Of a DNA stretch of 64,000 bases, positions 1 through 12,339 are shown in pieces. Within the stretch, counting starts at the first letter, position 1. The number at the start of each line of letters is the position of its first letter. The DNA lies in the NCBI GenBank assembly GCA_004431415.1, contig QPMI01000239.1, positions 1 to 64,000 of the forward strand, in the 5' to 3' direction. The position numbers and the translations under genes were made by a program. Under the pieces are notes generated by a model. That model saw only the letters and a list, made by a program, of their open reading frames with translations. It had not been told where the DNA came from and made no database searches. Origin of the DNA: Cyanophora paradoxa (Eukaryota; Glaucocystophyceae; Cyanophorales; Cyanophoraceae).

Positions 1-3000
1 GAGGAGGGAGTCGGGGCGGGCGAGGAGCGCCGCCGGGCTCTCCAGCTCCGCACCCGCCCGCCTCCAGCACCAGGATCCGGTCGCTGCGCGGCCCCGCTGG
101 CAAGGCGCGGGGCGGGGCGGGGCGGGGCGGGGCGGCCTGTCCATGACGGTGTTGAGCGGTGGGCGATGTGAGCACCGTGCTCCCCGCGAATGCTCCCCTG
201 CGCCCCCGAGGAGGGGCGTCGGGCAGGGCCGGGGGCCGGGGCCGGGCCGGGGGCGGACGGATGGTGCGCGGATGAGGGCGTCCGTTCGACGTCGATGTTC
301 GCCGTCGCCTCGTCGAGGACGAGGACGCGGGCCGCCGCAGCAGCCCGCGCGCCAGGCACACAAGCTGGCGCTGCCCACGCTCAGGTTTCCCCCCCTTCCG
401 CCACCTGCCCGCCCCGGCGCTCCCGCTCAGGCGGGGGGCGGCGGGGGGCGCGGGGGGCGCCGTGGCGTCGAGGCGGCCGGCGAGGGCCTCCACGGCGGGC
501 GCAGGCGGCAGTGCTCCAGCGCCGCCCACAGCTCCTCGTCGCTGCACAGCGCTCCTCAGCGCGCCCCGGGGCAGGGCGGGGCGGGCGGGGGCGCCTGCGG
601 GAGGCGGTGGGGTCGAGGTTCTGGCGGACGCTCCCCGAGAAGAGGACGGGGTCCTGGGGGATGATCCCCAGGCGGGAGCGCAGCGTCCCGCAGCCCGACG
701 CCGGCGATGTCGAGGCCGGTCGATGGCGGGCCTCGCTCGCCTCCACCAGCCGGAAGAGCGCCAGCATCAGGCTGCCGCCCCGACGCTCAGCGCGCGGCGG
801 CCGGCGCGGCGGCGCGGCGGCGCGCCTGCTCTTGCCGGCCCCCGTGCGCCCACGACGCCGATCTGCGCCGAGCCGGGCGGCTCAGGGCGGGGGGCAGGGG
901 AGGGCGGGGAGGGGGGCGCGCCTTCTCGCCCCGCGGATCTCGAGACGCTGACGCCGCGCAGCACGGGCTCCAGGCCCGCGGGGCGCCTCGGGGGGCCTCC
1001 CCACGGTGCGGGCCGGGGGGCGCGCCTGGCGGTAGCGCATGTGGAGGTCGGTGACGGCGATGGCGCCGGCGGCGGGCCAGGCGGCCGGCGGCCGTTCGCC
1101 TCGACCACCTCGGGGCTCGGTCGGCAGCCCGCTGTACTCCAGCATGCGCTGCCCCGCGCTCGCCTCGAGCCGCCCCGCGCGGCGCCGGGGGCGGGGCCGG
1201 CGCCGCGCACCTCGACGGCGTTCATCTTGGCCTCGAGCTCCGCCCCGAAGCGCACCGACATGCTGCGCCGGCCTCGCCAGGCGCCGTGGGGGGGAGGGTG
1301 CGGCGGGGGGGGGGCCTGAGGGTCTGGGTATGCCGAGAGTATGATCACGAGGCCGGCCGTGCCTGCGCGGAGGCGTCGGCGCGCCCCCGCGAGGCGAATC
1401 GTGCGCGCGCGCAAGGCGGACCGGGGTTGAGGTTGCCGTCTCTGCCGGCGACAGCGAGGGACGCGACAAGGACAGGACCGTGGAGCCCAGCACGTCGAGC
1501 CGCAGTCCCAGCCTGCGCCCCGCCCCACTTCGGCGGGGCCCCGAGGGGGCTGGCGGGGCGGGGCGGCCAGCGTTCGCCGCCTGCAGCGCGTCGAAGGCCC
1601 TGCGGGCGCACGGCGGCGCGGGGTCGGACAGGCGGCCGGCGGCGGTCGAGCGCGCGGGCGGACCGGTTGTTCTCGTCCAGGCGGGCGTCGTTCGTCCGCA
1701 CGAAGCGCTCCTGCACGCCGTACGCCCTGCGCACGCGCCGGCGGGGCCGGGTCATCGGCGAGGGCGGAGGGAGAGGAGGAGCGGGGTACCGGATGGTGGA
1801 GACGCCGGCGAGGGTCTCTGCCCGGGGCGGCCCCGCGGGGTGAGGGGGACGGGGCGGCTGGAGGGGCGGCCGGGTGGGGGGTGGGAGGTGGATAGGGGGC
1901 ACCGGAAAATGGTTGTAGACGGGACTCTTGGAGACGGACTGGCGGCGGGGTGAGGAGGGGTGAGGAGGGCGGCCGGAATGCGGGGCGGGGGAAAGGGCGC
2001 CTCGAGCGCGTGGATCGGTGGAGGTGCGGCGGTAGAAGCGCTGCAGCATCACGTAGAGCGCCCCCAGCGGCGCCAGCGCCAGCAGCAGCCAGGGGAAGAC
2101 CGCGCAGATGATGCAGACGATCGAGAGCACTGCCCCCGCCCCGCCCCGCCCGCCTCGCCCCAGGGCGAGGGCCGGCAGGGCCCGAGCGGGGCGGGGCGGC
2201 GCACGTGCGAAGGCGTTGCCGAGGAACTGCTCGCGGACATCGCCACGAACTGGTCCACCTGCGCGCGGGACGAGGATTAGAAAGGCGAGCGGATCGAGCG
2301 AGACGGGGGCGAGGGGGGTGCACACCTGGTCGGTGTCCTTGGAGAAGCGGTTGAGGATGCGCCCGATCGGCGTCGTGTCGAAGAAGGACATCGGGCAGCG
2401 CAGGACCCTTCCGAGGGGGCAGGCGGTCAGGCCGGGGAGACCGACGAGGCGGCGGGAGCGGGCCGGGGGCACCGGGCGAGCATGGCGTCAAAGAGGCGGC
2501 GGGCGGCGAGGACGGTCACGCGCGCGAAGCCGTACGAGGCGCAGCGCCGCCAGGGCGAAGGCCGCGCCCCAGGCCCCTGCAGGCGACAGTTCGAGGGCGG
2601 GAGGGCTCAGCAAGGGGCCGGGGCCGGGGCGGGGCACCGTAGAGGCCGAGGTAGAAGCCCTCGCCGGGGTCCGCTGCGCGGCGCCCCGCCCCGTCAGCCC
2701 CGCCCGAGGGCGGCGAGGGCGCGAGGGGGCGGCCTTGATCTGGCGGCCCGTCCACAGGCTGAGCCAGATGTCTGCGCGCCCCCCCCCGATGAGGCAGGGC
2801 GGGGGCAGGGCAGAGTGGGGAGCCGGGGCGGGGCACCGCCGCCGGCCTGGACGGCCTGGTGACGGCGTAGAGGGCGAGCACGGCGCCGGCCGCCAGGGCC
2901 CCCCGCCGCCCCGAAGTACCCGCGGTACACCGACCACGCACCTTCCCCGAGGCCCGCTCCTCCGCCTTGACGAGCCGCGGGTCCGCAGCCGCCCCGGCCC

Positions 3001-6000
3001 GCGTCGCCATCGCGCCGCCCCGCCTTCCCCGGGCCGGCACCGTTCCCGTTGACGACCTCCGCACCCTCCCGCGTCTTCTCTTCGCCTCGGCCTCGGCGCC
3101 GCCCGGCCTCGGCGCCGGCCCCGGCCTCGGCCTCGTCGTCCCCGTGCCCGCCGTGCGCCGCGACGAGCGCCGCGAACTCCTGCGCCGGCGCGGCGGCGCC
3201 CCGCGATCGGCCCAGGAGTGCGGGCGCCTGGCGGGGCCGGGGCGGGCGCACGCCGGCGGCGGCGACGAGCTGGGCGTAGGTGCCGGCTCGACGACGCGCC
3301 GGCCTTGAGGACGTAAGACGGCTCCGCGTCGGGCAGGTAGTGCAGCTGCCCGCCCCCCGCGTCAGGGGCCCCCCGGGCGGAGCGCCCGCAGCGGACTCGC
3401 CTGGTTGGTCACCAGGACCCGAGTCTTGCCCTTCAGCGCCCCTGCGCGCCCCTGAGCCGCCGGCGCGGGGCCGGGGCCACTCGCGGGTGCGCGGGGCGGA
3501 CCGCGCGGATGCAGTTGTCGAAGAGGTGGCGCCCGACGTGCGGGTCCACCGCGCTCAGCGGGTCGTGTCAGTACTGCCCCCCGGCCTCGGCTCCCGGGGC
3601 GCGGCGCGTGCGAGGCGGCGCACCGTCGGCGTCGGCGTAGACGGCCCGGGCGAGGCTCACGCGCTGCTTCTGCCCGCCCGAGAGGTTGATCCCCTTCTCT
3701 GCGCCCCCGCGCGTGCTCGGGGCGAGGAGGCAGGGATCCGGCGGGGGGCGGGGGCGGGATGCGGGGCGCGGACCGCCGATCTCGGTGAGGTGGCGGGCGG
3801 GGAGGGCGGCGACGTCGCGCTCGAGGGCGCACGCCGCCACCACCGCCATAGCGCGCCTCGTCGTACCCCTCGCCGACTGCCGGGGGGGTCCGTATGCCGG
3901 CAGGGCGGGGGGCGGGGGTGGGGGCGCGGGGGCGCGGGCCGCACAGAGGATGTTGTCGCGCAGCGTCGCGTTCACGATCACGCCTGCGGGGGCGGGGGAG
4001 CGCGCTCGAATGCGGGCCTCTCGCTCCCTCGGTGGGAGGGGCGCCGCGGTGACCTGCTGGGCGACGAGGGCGACGCGGCCGGCGACGCGGGCCTCCCCGC
4101 GCCGCGCGCGATGTCCCCAGCAGCGCCGCCACCAGGCTGTCTTCCCGGAGCCCACCTGCGCGGGGCGAGCGGCGCCTCTCCCCTCTCGCTCCCTCGCCCC
4201 GCGGCTGGAGCGGCGGCGGCGTGGGCGCACCGGCCCGACGACGGCGACGAGCTGCCCCGGCCTCGCCTCGAAGTCGATGTCCTGCCGGGCGGGGGGTTCA
4301 GCGCCCGGCCCGGCATCGCCTGAGATCGTCTCGAAGGGAGACGTGCGCACCTGGAGGGTCGGGGGCGGGGGGAGCCACTCGGCGCGGGCGGCCGCCTGCG
4401 CGCGGGCCTCAGCGATCGCGGGGGCGACGCCAGCCGCTGGAGGTGGCGGGCGAGGGCGCACCATCTCCTCATCAGCCGCCCCCGCCTTCTGCTTCGCTCC
4501 TTGTCTTGGGCGCCACCAGCAGGCGCCTGCGCAGGCGCGCAAGGCCGCGAAAAGTACGTCTGGGCCGAGGCGAGCGCGCCTGCGCGGCGTGGAGGGCGCC
4601 GGCGGCAGGGCGGGAGCGCGGGGCCGCCGCTGGAAGGCGGCGGGGGCGGCTCCGTCTCCCACGCGAAGGTCCCTGCGGCCGCCGCGAGCTCGCTGGGCGG
4701 CCGGCAGGGCCCCGGGGGGGGCGGGGCACCGCGGGAGATGCGGGGGAGGGGGCCTCGGCGGGGGCGAGGGAGCGGTCCGGCCGCTCGCACTCAGGCAGCA
4801 GCAGGAAGGCCGTGATCTGAGGGCCGTCGGCCGCGGCCGCCGGCGCGGGAGGGGCGGCGCGCACGCGGCCGACGGCGACGTGCGCTTGCGCAAGCATGGC
4901 GATGATCATCTGCAGGGCGGGGGAGGCCGCCGTGAGCGGGCATGTGGGCCGTGCGGGAAGGGCCGCAGGAGGGCGCACGGGGAGGAAGGTCATGGGCATG
5001 CGGAGGACCGAGAAGAGGGCCAGCGCCGTGTAGATCTGCGCGGGGGCGGCCGCGTCGCGCCCCGCCTCGAGCCCGCCCCGGCCGCCCCGGCGCACCTTCT
5101 CGGGCCGCATGGGGCCGCCGGTGAGCGAGTACGTCGCGAGTCACCTGGGGGCGGGGGGCTCCGGGTCGAGGCGAGGAGGGGGCGGAGCGGCGGGCGGGCG
5201 CACGCCGGAGTGAGGACCGGGGTGGCGATGACGAGGAGCGAGAACCGCCCGGATGTACGCCTGCCCCGGAGCTCAGCCGCGCGGGCGCGCGGGCGAGCCG
5301 GGGCGGGGCGGGGCGGGCGCCTGGGAAAGGAGGATGCCGCACTCGCGGGCGCGGAGGGAGCCCGCCCGCTCCCGGAAGAACTGCCCCCCCGCCCCGGCCC
5401 CGTCAGCCCCGCAGCGCGCGCCCGCGAGCAGCGCCCCGCCGGCCCCAGGCGGACCTGCTCCCTGCGCGCCCCGGCGGGTCAGAATCCCGGGGGGCGGGGG
5501 AGCGGGGCGCGGGGCGGACCAGGCGTAGAGCTTGATGACGCGGATGCCCTGGAGCACCTCGTTGACGGTCTTGACCCGCTCGTCGCTGCCCGCCCGCAGG
5601 CGCCCCGCTCGACCCCTGCACGTCCCCCGCGCCTCGCCCCGCGCACCTCATCTTGGACTGCCCGGCGCGAAGCTTCTGCGTCTTCGTCGCGAGGAAGGCT
5701 GCCGGCCCCCGGCTGATTCGATGGGGGAAGAGGGGAGGGAGCAGAATCCACGGGGTACGCCGCACCGTTGAGGGGAATGAGGCTTATCACTGTAGCGACA
5801 CCCACGAGGGCCTGCCGGGGTGAAGACTAAGGGGGTACACGATACGCCGGGGGCGGGGGTGGGGCGGGGGCGCGCCTGCCACCCGATCACCCAGACCAGC
5901 AGCACCAGCGCCGCTGCGGCCCCGTGACCCGTGAGAAGACCGCGGGGACGGGAAGCGAGGTGGGGAATGGCCGCACTGATGATGATCAGTGGCGCGATCC

Positions 6001-7336
6001 AGGCGAGGTGGAGCTGTACCCCCTGGAGTGAGCCGGGGCGGGGGCGTCTGAGGGGCACGGCGCACAAAGAAGGCCATCTCGGAGAAGCGCTGGCAGTCCG
6101 ACGCCATCAGGTTCGTGATCTGGCGGCGGGGCAGTCAGGGAGGCGGGGGGGGGCTGCGGGGCCGGGGGCCCCGGGCGGGGCGGCGGTCGCCTGGCCGACG
6201 GTGGAGCGCTGGCGGGAGGCGCCGTCGATGAGGAGGCTCTTGCGGTAGATGAGCGCCGACGTCGCGCTCCGCAGCTGCCCCGCCCTCAGCCCCCGCCCGC
6301 CCAGGGCCGGGGCGAGGCCGGGGGGCACCGTCATGCCCATCCGCGCCACCGCCAGCAGCGCTTGCTGCACCCGCCGGGATCAGACCCGAGTGGAAGAAGG
6401 GAGAAGGAGGGAGGGGGAGGTTAAGGGGGGGGGGGAGGGGGAGGGGGGGAGGGGGGAAGGGGCACCTGATTCATAAGGCTGGAGCCAACGGGTACGATGA
6501 ACAGGGCAGCGGCGAGCCCATACCTGTACCGGGGGGTCACGCATTGAGCCCATACCTGTACCGGGGGGGTCATGCGCATCCAGCGTACCCCCGTGAACGC
6601 GGCGCGAACGGATCTGCGAAATATGCAAGTATCTGCCGATCAAGAGATCCTTAGGGAGACGGCACGTTGATAACCGATCAGTGCTTCCTCAGCACCTCGT
6701 GCATGATCATAGAGCTGCGCAGGCGCGCCGCAGCTCAGTAAGCGCCGGATCCGGATCAAGCGGCGGGCAGCGCGATGAAACTCGAGCGCACTTGACGACC
6801 AGGGAGCCTGCGCAGAGGAGTCAAATTCACCCACGCGGAAGCGGCACCGGCGTAGGCCCGGGCTAGCTATAGCTAGGCGCGAACCGTAGAAGGAAAGTTG
6901 ACACACGCCCGTCCACAGAAGCGTGAAGCGATGCGCGCGCCAGATGGGGCGGTACAACGACGGCTTCTTCCCAGTCTCTGTCGCGCGCCGCTGCTCGGCG
7001 TCCCATTCACGTGCGAACCGATCGCAGACGCCCGCCGTGCGCAAATCGCTCCTCAGCGAGGGCAGGTCCTCGTGCTCGAGTGTAGTACGATATCCGCTGC
7101 AGTGCGCAATGAGCGCACGCGTGGGCTCAAGGCGCACGGCTCGCCCGAGGCCGGCCACGTGCGCCTCACGGCGCTGGGTCTGAAGAGCGCGCGGGGGTTC
7201 AAAAGCGGGCGGTGGCGCACCGTGCGAGGAGGCCGCTTATCCAGAGGTATGCAACGCGTGAAACGAACGTCGCGCGCTCCTCGGGGCTTCCCTCTCGCTG
7301 CGCTTCGTCCTTCTCGAGATCCGGCGTCGGAGCCAT
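1..7336 (-). CDS. ABCC/MRP-type ABC transporter, C-terminus cut by the left edge, apparent frameshifts
   Basis: ATP-driven full transporter of the multidrug-resistance-associated (ABCC) family, expected in the plasma or vacuolar membrane exporting organic anions or conjugates. Exon 1 (7336-7221) begins with ATG and joins the exon starting at 7096 to give the family N-terminus ([16 protein letters not shown]). Membrane domain 1 shows [10 protein letters not shown] and ARQRSTVGQ, then [12 protein letters not shown] and [15 protein letters not shown]1 has LVAVVG, a damaged Walker A and the signature [18 protein letters not shown]. Membrane domain 2 has [24 protein letters not shown]2 has [20 protein letters not shown] before the window ends. 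Family-consistent sequence jumps reading frame at NBD1 Walker A (near 4110-4150), after [10 protein letters not shown] (near 3570), near 2230, and in NBD2 (near 480 and 670-740). Each jump looks like a missing base. This is either a decaying gene or consensus error; family assignment is firm, functional state is not. Confidence 0.85.
6514..6573. repeat. Two-copy direct repeat, period 32 bp
   Basis: Two near-identical copies of a roughly 27-bp unit containing GAGCCCATACCTGTACCG start at 6514 and 6546. They differ by one G in the following G run. They lie inside the ABC transporter gene, in what looks like an intron between two membrane-domain exons. No terminal inverted repeats or coding content mark this as a mobile element. 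Confidence 0.75.
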
Positions 7337-7773
7337 CGCTCCCAACGCTCGGCAAGCGCGCAACGCTCAGCTGCAGCACTGGCACCGGCGGGCCTCGACT
7401 TTGCAGTTGCCGTACCCGGGACTCGGGGGGGGGGGGGGGAGGGCGCGGCAGTCGGCCGCGGCCGCGGCCGCGGGCCGGCCGGAGACCGCGGGCCGGGGAC
7501 CGGCCGGGCTGGGACGCTGATTTCTTTCGAGCTCAGCTGCGCATATGCATCACTGAGTTATGCTATGATGCATATGGCCAGTGGCATGCCGGCCGCAGTG
7601 CGCATGCAGGCCTAGGGCGCCCCTGGCCGCCATGGCCACGCGTATACGTACGGCCGAATTCGAATGCTTTCATGCTTACATCACCGTTAATTATCATAGT
7701 ATACGTGCAGCTATATATAGCTAGACTTATAGCTAGAATTCGAGGCTTAATTTGGGACCGTCGGACGCTAGAT
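7337..7773. other. 437-bp spacer between the FBH1-like stop and the ABC transporter start
   Basis: No gene is supported here. The stretch must hold the 3' end of the FBH1-like gene and the promoter of the ABC transporter, both on the minus strand. It has a G run near 7427-7440, a GGCCGCGGCCGC-type palindromic patch near 7455-7480, and an AT-richer part near 7690-7745 rich in CTAG and TATAGCTAG words. Confidence 0.6.
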
Positions 7774-10700
7774 CTAGAAGGAAAGCCGCTTTTTGCCGCG
7801 GCAGGGCTTCTCATTGACATCTTGCACCTGGTCTTCATGTGCCGGGCCCCCTTCGGCACGCCTGCGCCGCCGGGGCTTCGCCGTTGTCCCTGGCGCGCTC
7901 GCGCTGGGCCCGGCCTGGCTGCTGTCGACCGTGAGGGCCACCGCCGCCAGGAAGAGCTGCTTGGAGCGCGAGGGCGTCGGCGGGGCCGGCTTCGGGAGCG
8001 GTGGCGGGGCCGGCTGGACCCCGGACACCATGTACGCCTCCAGGCACCGCGCGAGCTCCGGCGCGTGGGTGCTGGGGCAGGGGCAGGCCCCACACGCGCC
8101 GACGGGCTCGCCCCCTTGGAGGGGTACGCGCCCCCTCGACTCCACCAGCTCGTCGTGGCCGCAGGCCGCCACATGGAGGGCGGCCCTGCTCGGCGGCACG
8201 GGCGCCGGCTCGGCCGCGGGCCGACTCCAGCAAAGTTTGCAGGAAGCGGCGGGAGCAGTCCCGAGCCGCAGAGAGAAGGCGAGAGGCCGGGTCGCCAGGT
8301 TGTGGAGGGACCAAGACGCAACGAGCACGCTTTTCGCACGCGTTGCAGCGACGTACAAGTGGTTTATTTCCTCTAAAGAGCGAGGTCAGATCTAGATCTA
8401 GAAATGTGGAAGTTGAGAGCAAGGGTGTTGAGAGGCGGACCGCGGTGGGTAGGATCCCGCCCGATTTCCTGCGGAGACCGGAGCCGGGCGCGGGAGCCGG
8501 TGGCCTCCTCCTCCCTAGTTAAGCGCGCCTGCAGGCATGGAGGGACCCAACGTCAACGGCTCCGCCCACTGATGCGAGTGCGCTGCGGCAAAACGGGTGC
8601 ACCTCGAAGCAGGGCATGAAGTCATTGGCGAGGACAACCCTGTTGAGGCCCCGGCCCGGCCCCCGGCCCCCGATCGGCGTGCTCTCCCGCAGTTCTAGCT
8701 TCGAGGGGGGAGAGGGGGGCGGACCTCTCGAACTCGCGGCCCTTGGCCTGGTGGACGGTGGTGAGGGTGACATCGGCCTCCTCCTCGCACGAGACGACCG
8801 CACTCTTCACCCGCTCCACCTGTCCCCGCGAACGCGCCCGTGAGAAGGGTGCTGACGGCAGGCAGGCGGACGCGGGGGAGGTGGTACTGCGCGCGGGCTA
8901 CCATGTTCGGAATGGCGTCGCCGTGCTCCTTGACGACCTGCCGGGGCGCTTCGGACGCGAGAGGGAGCGGGGGGCGAGCTCGCCACGCGCCTGGATGGCG
9001 CGGAGGATCTCGATGTCCTGCGAGTCCTCCGCGAAGGCCTCCAGCTCCTTGAAGCTCTCGAAGCGCTTGAACTTGGCGTGGCCCTCCCTCTTCACCGTCC
9101 AGTGCTCCCCCTTCTTGATCAGGTACACGTCCTGCTCGAGGGCGGCGATGAGAGATCTAGACCTAGAGCTCGCACGGGACGGATTCGCATGCGCGCGCGC
9201 GAATTCGAACCAGGACGTCTCGCATGAGCGCGTTGACTACGGAGCTGCCGTCGCTGCCCGCGCGCCCGAGGAAGAAGAGGCGCGTGTCCGGGTTCGTCAT
9301 GGCCAGCCGCGACGCCATCCTGAGCCCGCTCGCTCAGAGGCCTCTCTGGCGGGCGCTGCGGGTCGGAAGCACTTGAATAGCCCCGCGTTGCTGCGACCGA
9401 TGTACGTGAACGGCACATCAACCGGCTGTACGCGTGCAGGCGTTGCAATCAGCTTCAGAGAGACAAATCCAGACCAAAGAAGCAGATCGCTCGTGTAGCC
9501 GCACCCGCCATTGGAGGGCATCGAGCTCCACGATCTTTTTCGGGGCTAGAACAATGCCAGGCATACCCCCAGGCCGGCCTTGCACGGGGTATATCTGCAA
9601 GCGAGTGACTCGTGTGTAAAGGATCCGGAAGCGAACAACGAACAGCGAACCTCGCGCTTGAAGCGTCGGAGAGGGAGGGAGGCGAAGGCGGCAACGGCGT
9701 CGCCGAATCTGCGCGCACGAAGGTCAGAAGCGGGGCCGGAGAGGCGGGCGGCGAAGCACGAGCTGGAGACCGGAAGGAGCGGGTGAGGTGGAGTGTGCGC
9801 CACGCCTCCATGTGCGAGAGGGCATCGATGGAGAGGCGGAAGCCGTAGATCTGCACCCGCGCACGGCCTCGAATCGAAGCGGGCAAATGGGGCGCGGAAC
9901 GCAAGGCACCTGCTGGTGGGGGTCCCCGACGGCGATGCGGGCGGCCTCCTGATTCATGAAGACGTGGGCAAAGCAAGGGTTGCTGTCCTGCGCCTGCGCA
10001 CGGCGGTGAGGAGGGCGAGGCCGCTGAGCGGGGGGCAAGTGTGCGGTCAAAGGCGCGCCTCGTCGAGGAGGATGCAGTCGTAGGGCCGGCCCTGCTGGTC
10101 GAGGATCTGCGGGGCCCCGCCGTCCTCGCCGGAGAGCTGCCAGAGCTTGAAGTACGTGTCGTGCGTTGCCTTGACCTGCGCCCCCGCTCGCGATTACGGG
10201 CGCCAGGTCTAGATCTGGCAGACGCGCGCTCCTCAGGCGCGCACCTCGAGGTCGCTCGGATCCGCCATGCGGGCCCAGTAGCGCTGGGCGTTCTCGAGGA
10301 TCTCGTCCCGATCGGGGCGCTCGGCTGCCTCGGGCGGGAGATGCTGGCTGCCGATCTCCCGGTCCGCCGACGACGTGAAGGTGACAAGGAGGTCCCGCAC
10401 GAAGCCCGCCCGTTGCCACTGCCTCTTCTGCTCCGGGCGGCCCTGCGTTGGAGCGCGGAGCAAGTCAGTGCGAGCCGCCGCCGAGCGAGGAGAGGCGCGC
10501 ACGCCGCCCTGCCCTCGGAAGAGGAAGTTCTTGATCTCGGTGGCGGTCAGGCTGCCCTTCGTGATGAGCTTGCCCTGGAACAGGCACCCGACCGTCTGGT
10601 ACGCCAGCGAGTGGTACGTCCGCACCTGCTCGCGCTTCAGAATGCGAGTGCGCTGTTCGGACGTGGATGGCCGCACTGCAACGTTCGGTAGGTCTGAGGT

Positions 10701-11956
10701 GCGGCGCTCCATCTCGTCCACCGTGGACCGGTTGAAGCAAGTGTAGAGGAACCTCATGCGCGGGCGCCGGCGGATGTACTCAACGAGCACAGCGGTCTTG
10801 CCCGTGCCGGCGAAGGCGATCACCTGCACAGATAGTCAGCGGGGGGAGATCACGTGGAGAGGGGCGAGAGGAGGGGCGGGGGGGGGAGGGGGGGGGGGGG
10901 GGGCGGGGGAGCAATCACAGACCTTCATGATCTCTCCGGGGGGGACGTCGGTCTCGACGACCCGTCGCTGCTCGTCCGTGAGCCGCAGCCGACCTGGCTC
11001 TTGCTCAGGCTCCTGCTCTTCCTCCGTGCGTTCTCCCAACCAAGAGCCCATGCTCCGCATTGCCTCGAACAGGGCATACGCTGCGGGCTAGAGGTTGAGC
11101 TCGCGGTGTACCCCCTCGAGAGAAAGGCGTACCCTGCTGTGAGAACTCGTAGGCATAGCGGTCGGAGAGGAAGACGCAGAGGAGCGCCGAGCCGAACTCC
11201 AGCGCCGCCAATCGTCCGAAGTGCGGATCCTTTTTATCCTGTGAAACGTTGACTTCAGCAGGGCATGGAGAGCTCGAGGACCGAGGGACGGGCCGCGCAC
11301 CGAAACGGGCACGGCAAAGCGCTCGATCGCTGAAAGGAGCTGCAGGGCGTCCGAAGGACGGCCGCAAGCGAAGCTGAGGGCGGCGCACTCGCCGGGTCTG
11401 CCGGCAGAGCCTTGTCCTAGCGCCCAGCTCGCCATCTCACGGGCCGCGGCAAGCGTCTCCTGCTCGCCATCGCTGAAAGCCGGGATGGACGGCCCGGGGA
11501 CGACCCAGCTTTGAGAGAAAACCGCATCCACCCAGCGGATAATACCGTCCAAAGTGTTACACATCCACTCTCCCTCAACCAGCTCCGAAGCGCGCCGAGC
11601 AGCCGTAGAATCAGGTCCGTCTGCCGCCAGCCGCTCTGCCTGTGCACGCGAGACAACCGCACGACATGTCAATTTTAACGCGGCCGCGAACGCGAAGCGT
11701 CCGAGGCGTCAAGGCGCTGCGCACCAGGCGCCGGTACCGAGACATGCTTTTTATTTCCTCCAGGATCGCATTCCATTGCCTCGAAACGAGCCTGCACGCG
11801 TCGATTGGGTTTTCGGCGGTCGCCTCGATCTTTGACACAATCGCACCGCGCTTGCGCGATGGTCTCCGGAGACAGTAAATCTTGCAGGACCTTGCGCACT
11901 AAGTCATCGGAAAGCCCGTCGAAGGAGCCGACTGGCGCCGTGGCGCTGTTGCCCAT
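7774..11956 (-). CDS. FBH1: F-box DNA helicase, FBH1-like (UvrD superfamily)
   Basis: Predicted nuclear SF1A 3'-5' helicase fused to an F-box. Known FBH1 proteins join an SCF ubiquitin ligase and remove RAD51 from DNA. The ATG at 11956 starts MGNSATAPVGSFDGLSDDLV, an F-box-like segment. Helicase motifs follow in order: Q-motif LTDEQRRVVETDVPPGEIMK (near 10960), Walker A FAGTGKTAVL (near 10810), FLYTCFNRS, Walker B YDCILLDE joined by splicing to AQDSNPCF (near 10070-9990), IAVGDPHQQ joined to IYGFR, LHLTRSFR, YIGRSNAGLFK (near 9400), VTLTTVHQAKGREFE (near 8750), VVLANDFMPCFE, and motif VI LYVAATRAKSVL (near 8340). The Walker B intron has a GC donor (10058). The tail contains several Cys/His residues and ends at the TAG at 7774. 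All core motifs are intact. The family call is firm; exon edges at the tail are approximate. Confidence 0.9.
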
Positions 11957-12339
11957 AGCCGCTAAAGCTCGCCGAAAACCGCGCGGGGTGGCGCGATACG
12001 ATAGAACGAAACTGCGCTGTGCTTGCTCTACCCGTAAATGACCCCGGAAGGCGCGGGAGGCCTCGAGCTCTAGCTACTTGCTCGAACAAAAGAAAGACTT
12101 CGACCGGTGCCGAACCCGTTATTGGGGGAAAGGGGGTACTACGGTACAGCTAGGTCCTCCTCCGCTCCTACCGCAGCGCAGTTTCGATTTAGAGCTAGAG
12201 CTCGATCGCCGGGGCGTACGTCTGAATCAAATTGCATTTAACGGAGGACGTCTTGCGCACGTGCTCTCTCAAGCTCGAGCTGAGCTCAATCTCAGCCTGG
12301 CAGAGCTTTAGGCCGCCAAAGCGAGCTCGAGCGGAAGAA
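11957..12339. other. 383-bp spacer between the MATH-BTB stop and the FBH1-like start
   Basis: No coding feature is supported. The stretch holds the 3' flank of the MATH-BTB gene and the promoter region of the FBH1-like gene, both read leftward. Composition is more AT-rich than the neighbouring exons, with short palindromic words such as GAGCTCTAGCTA. No TATA box could be assigned with confidence. Confidence 0.55.
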
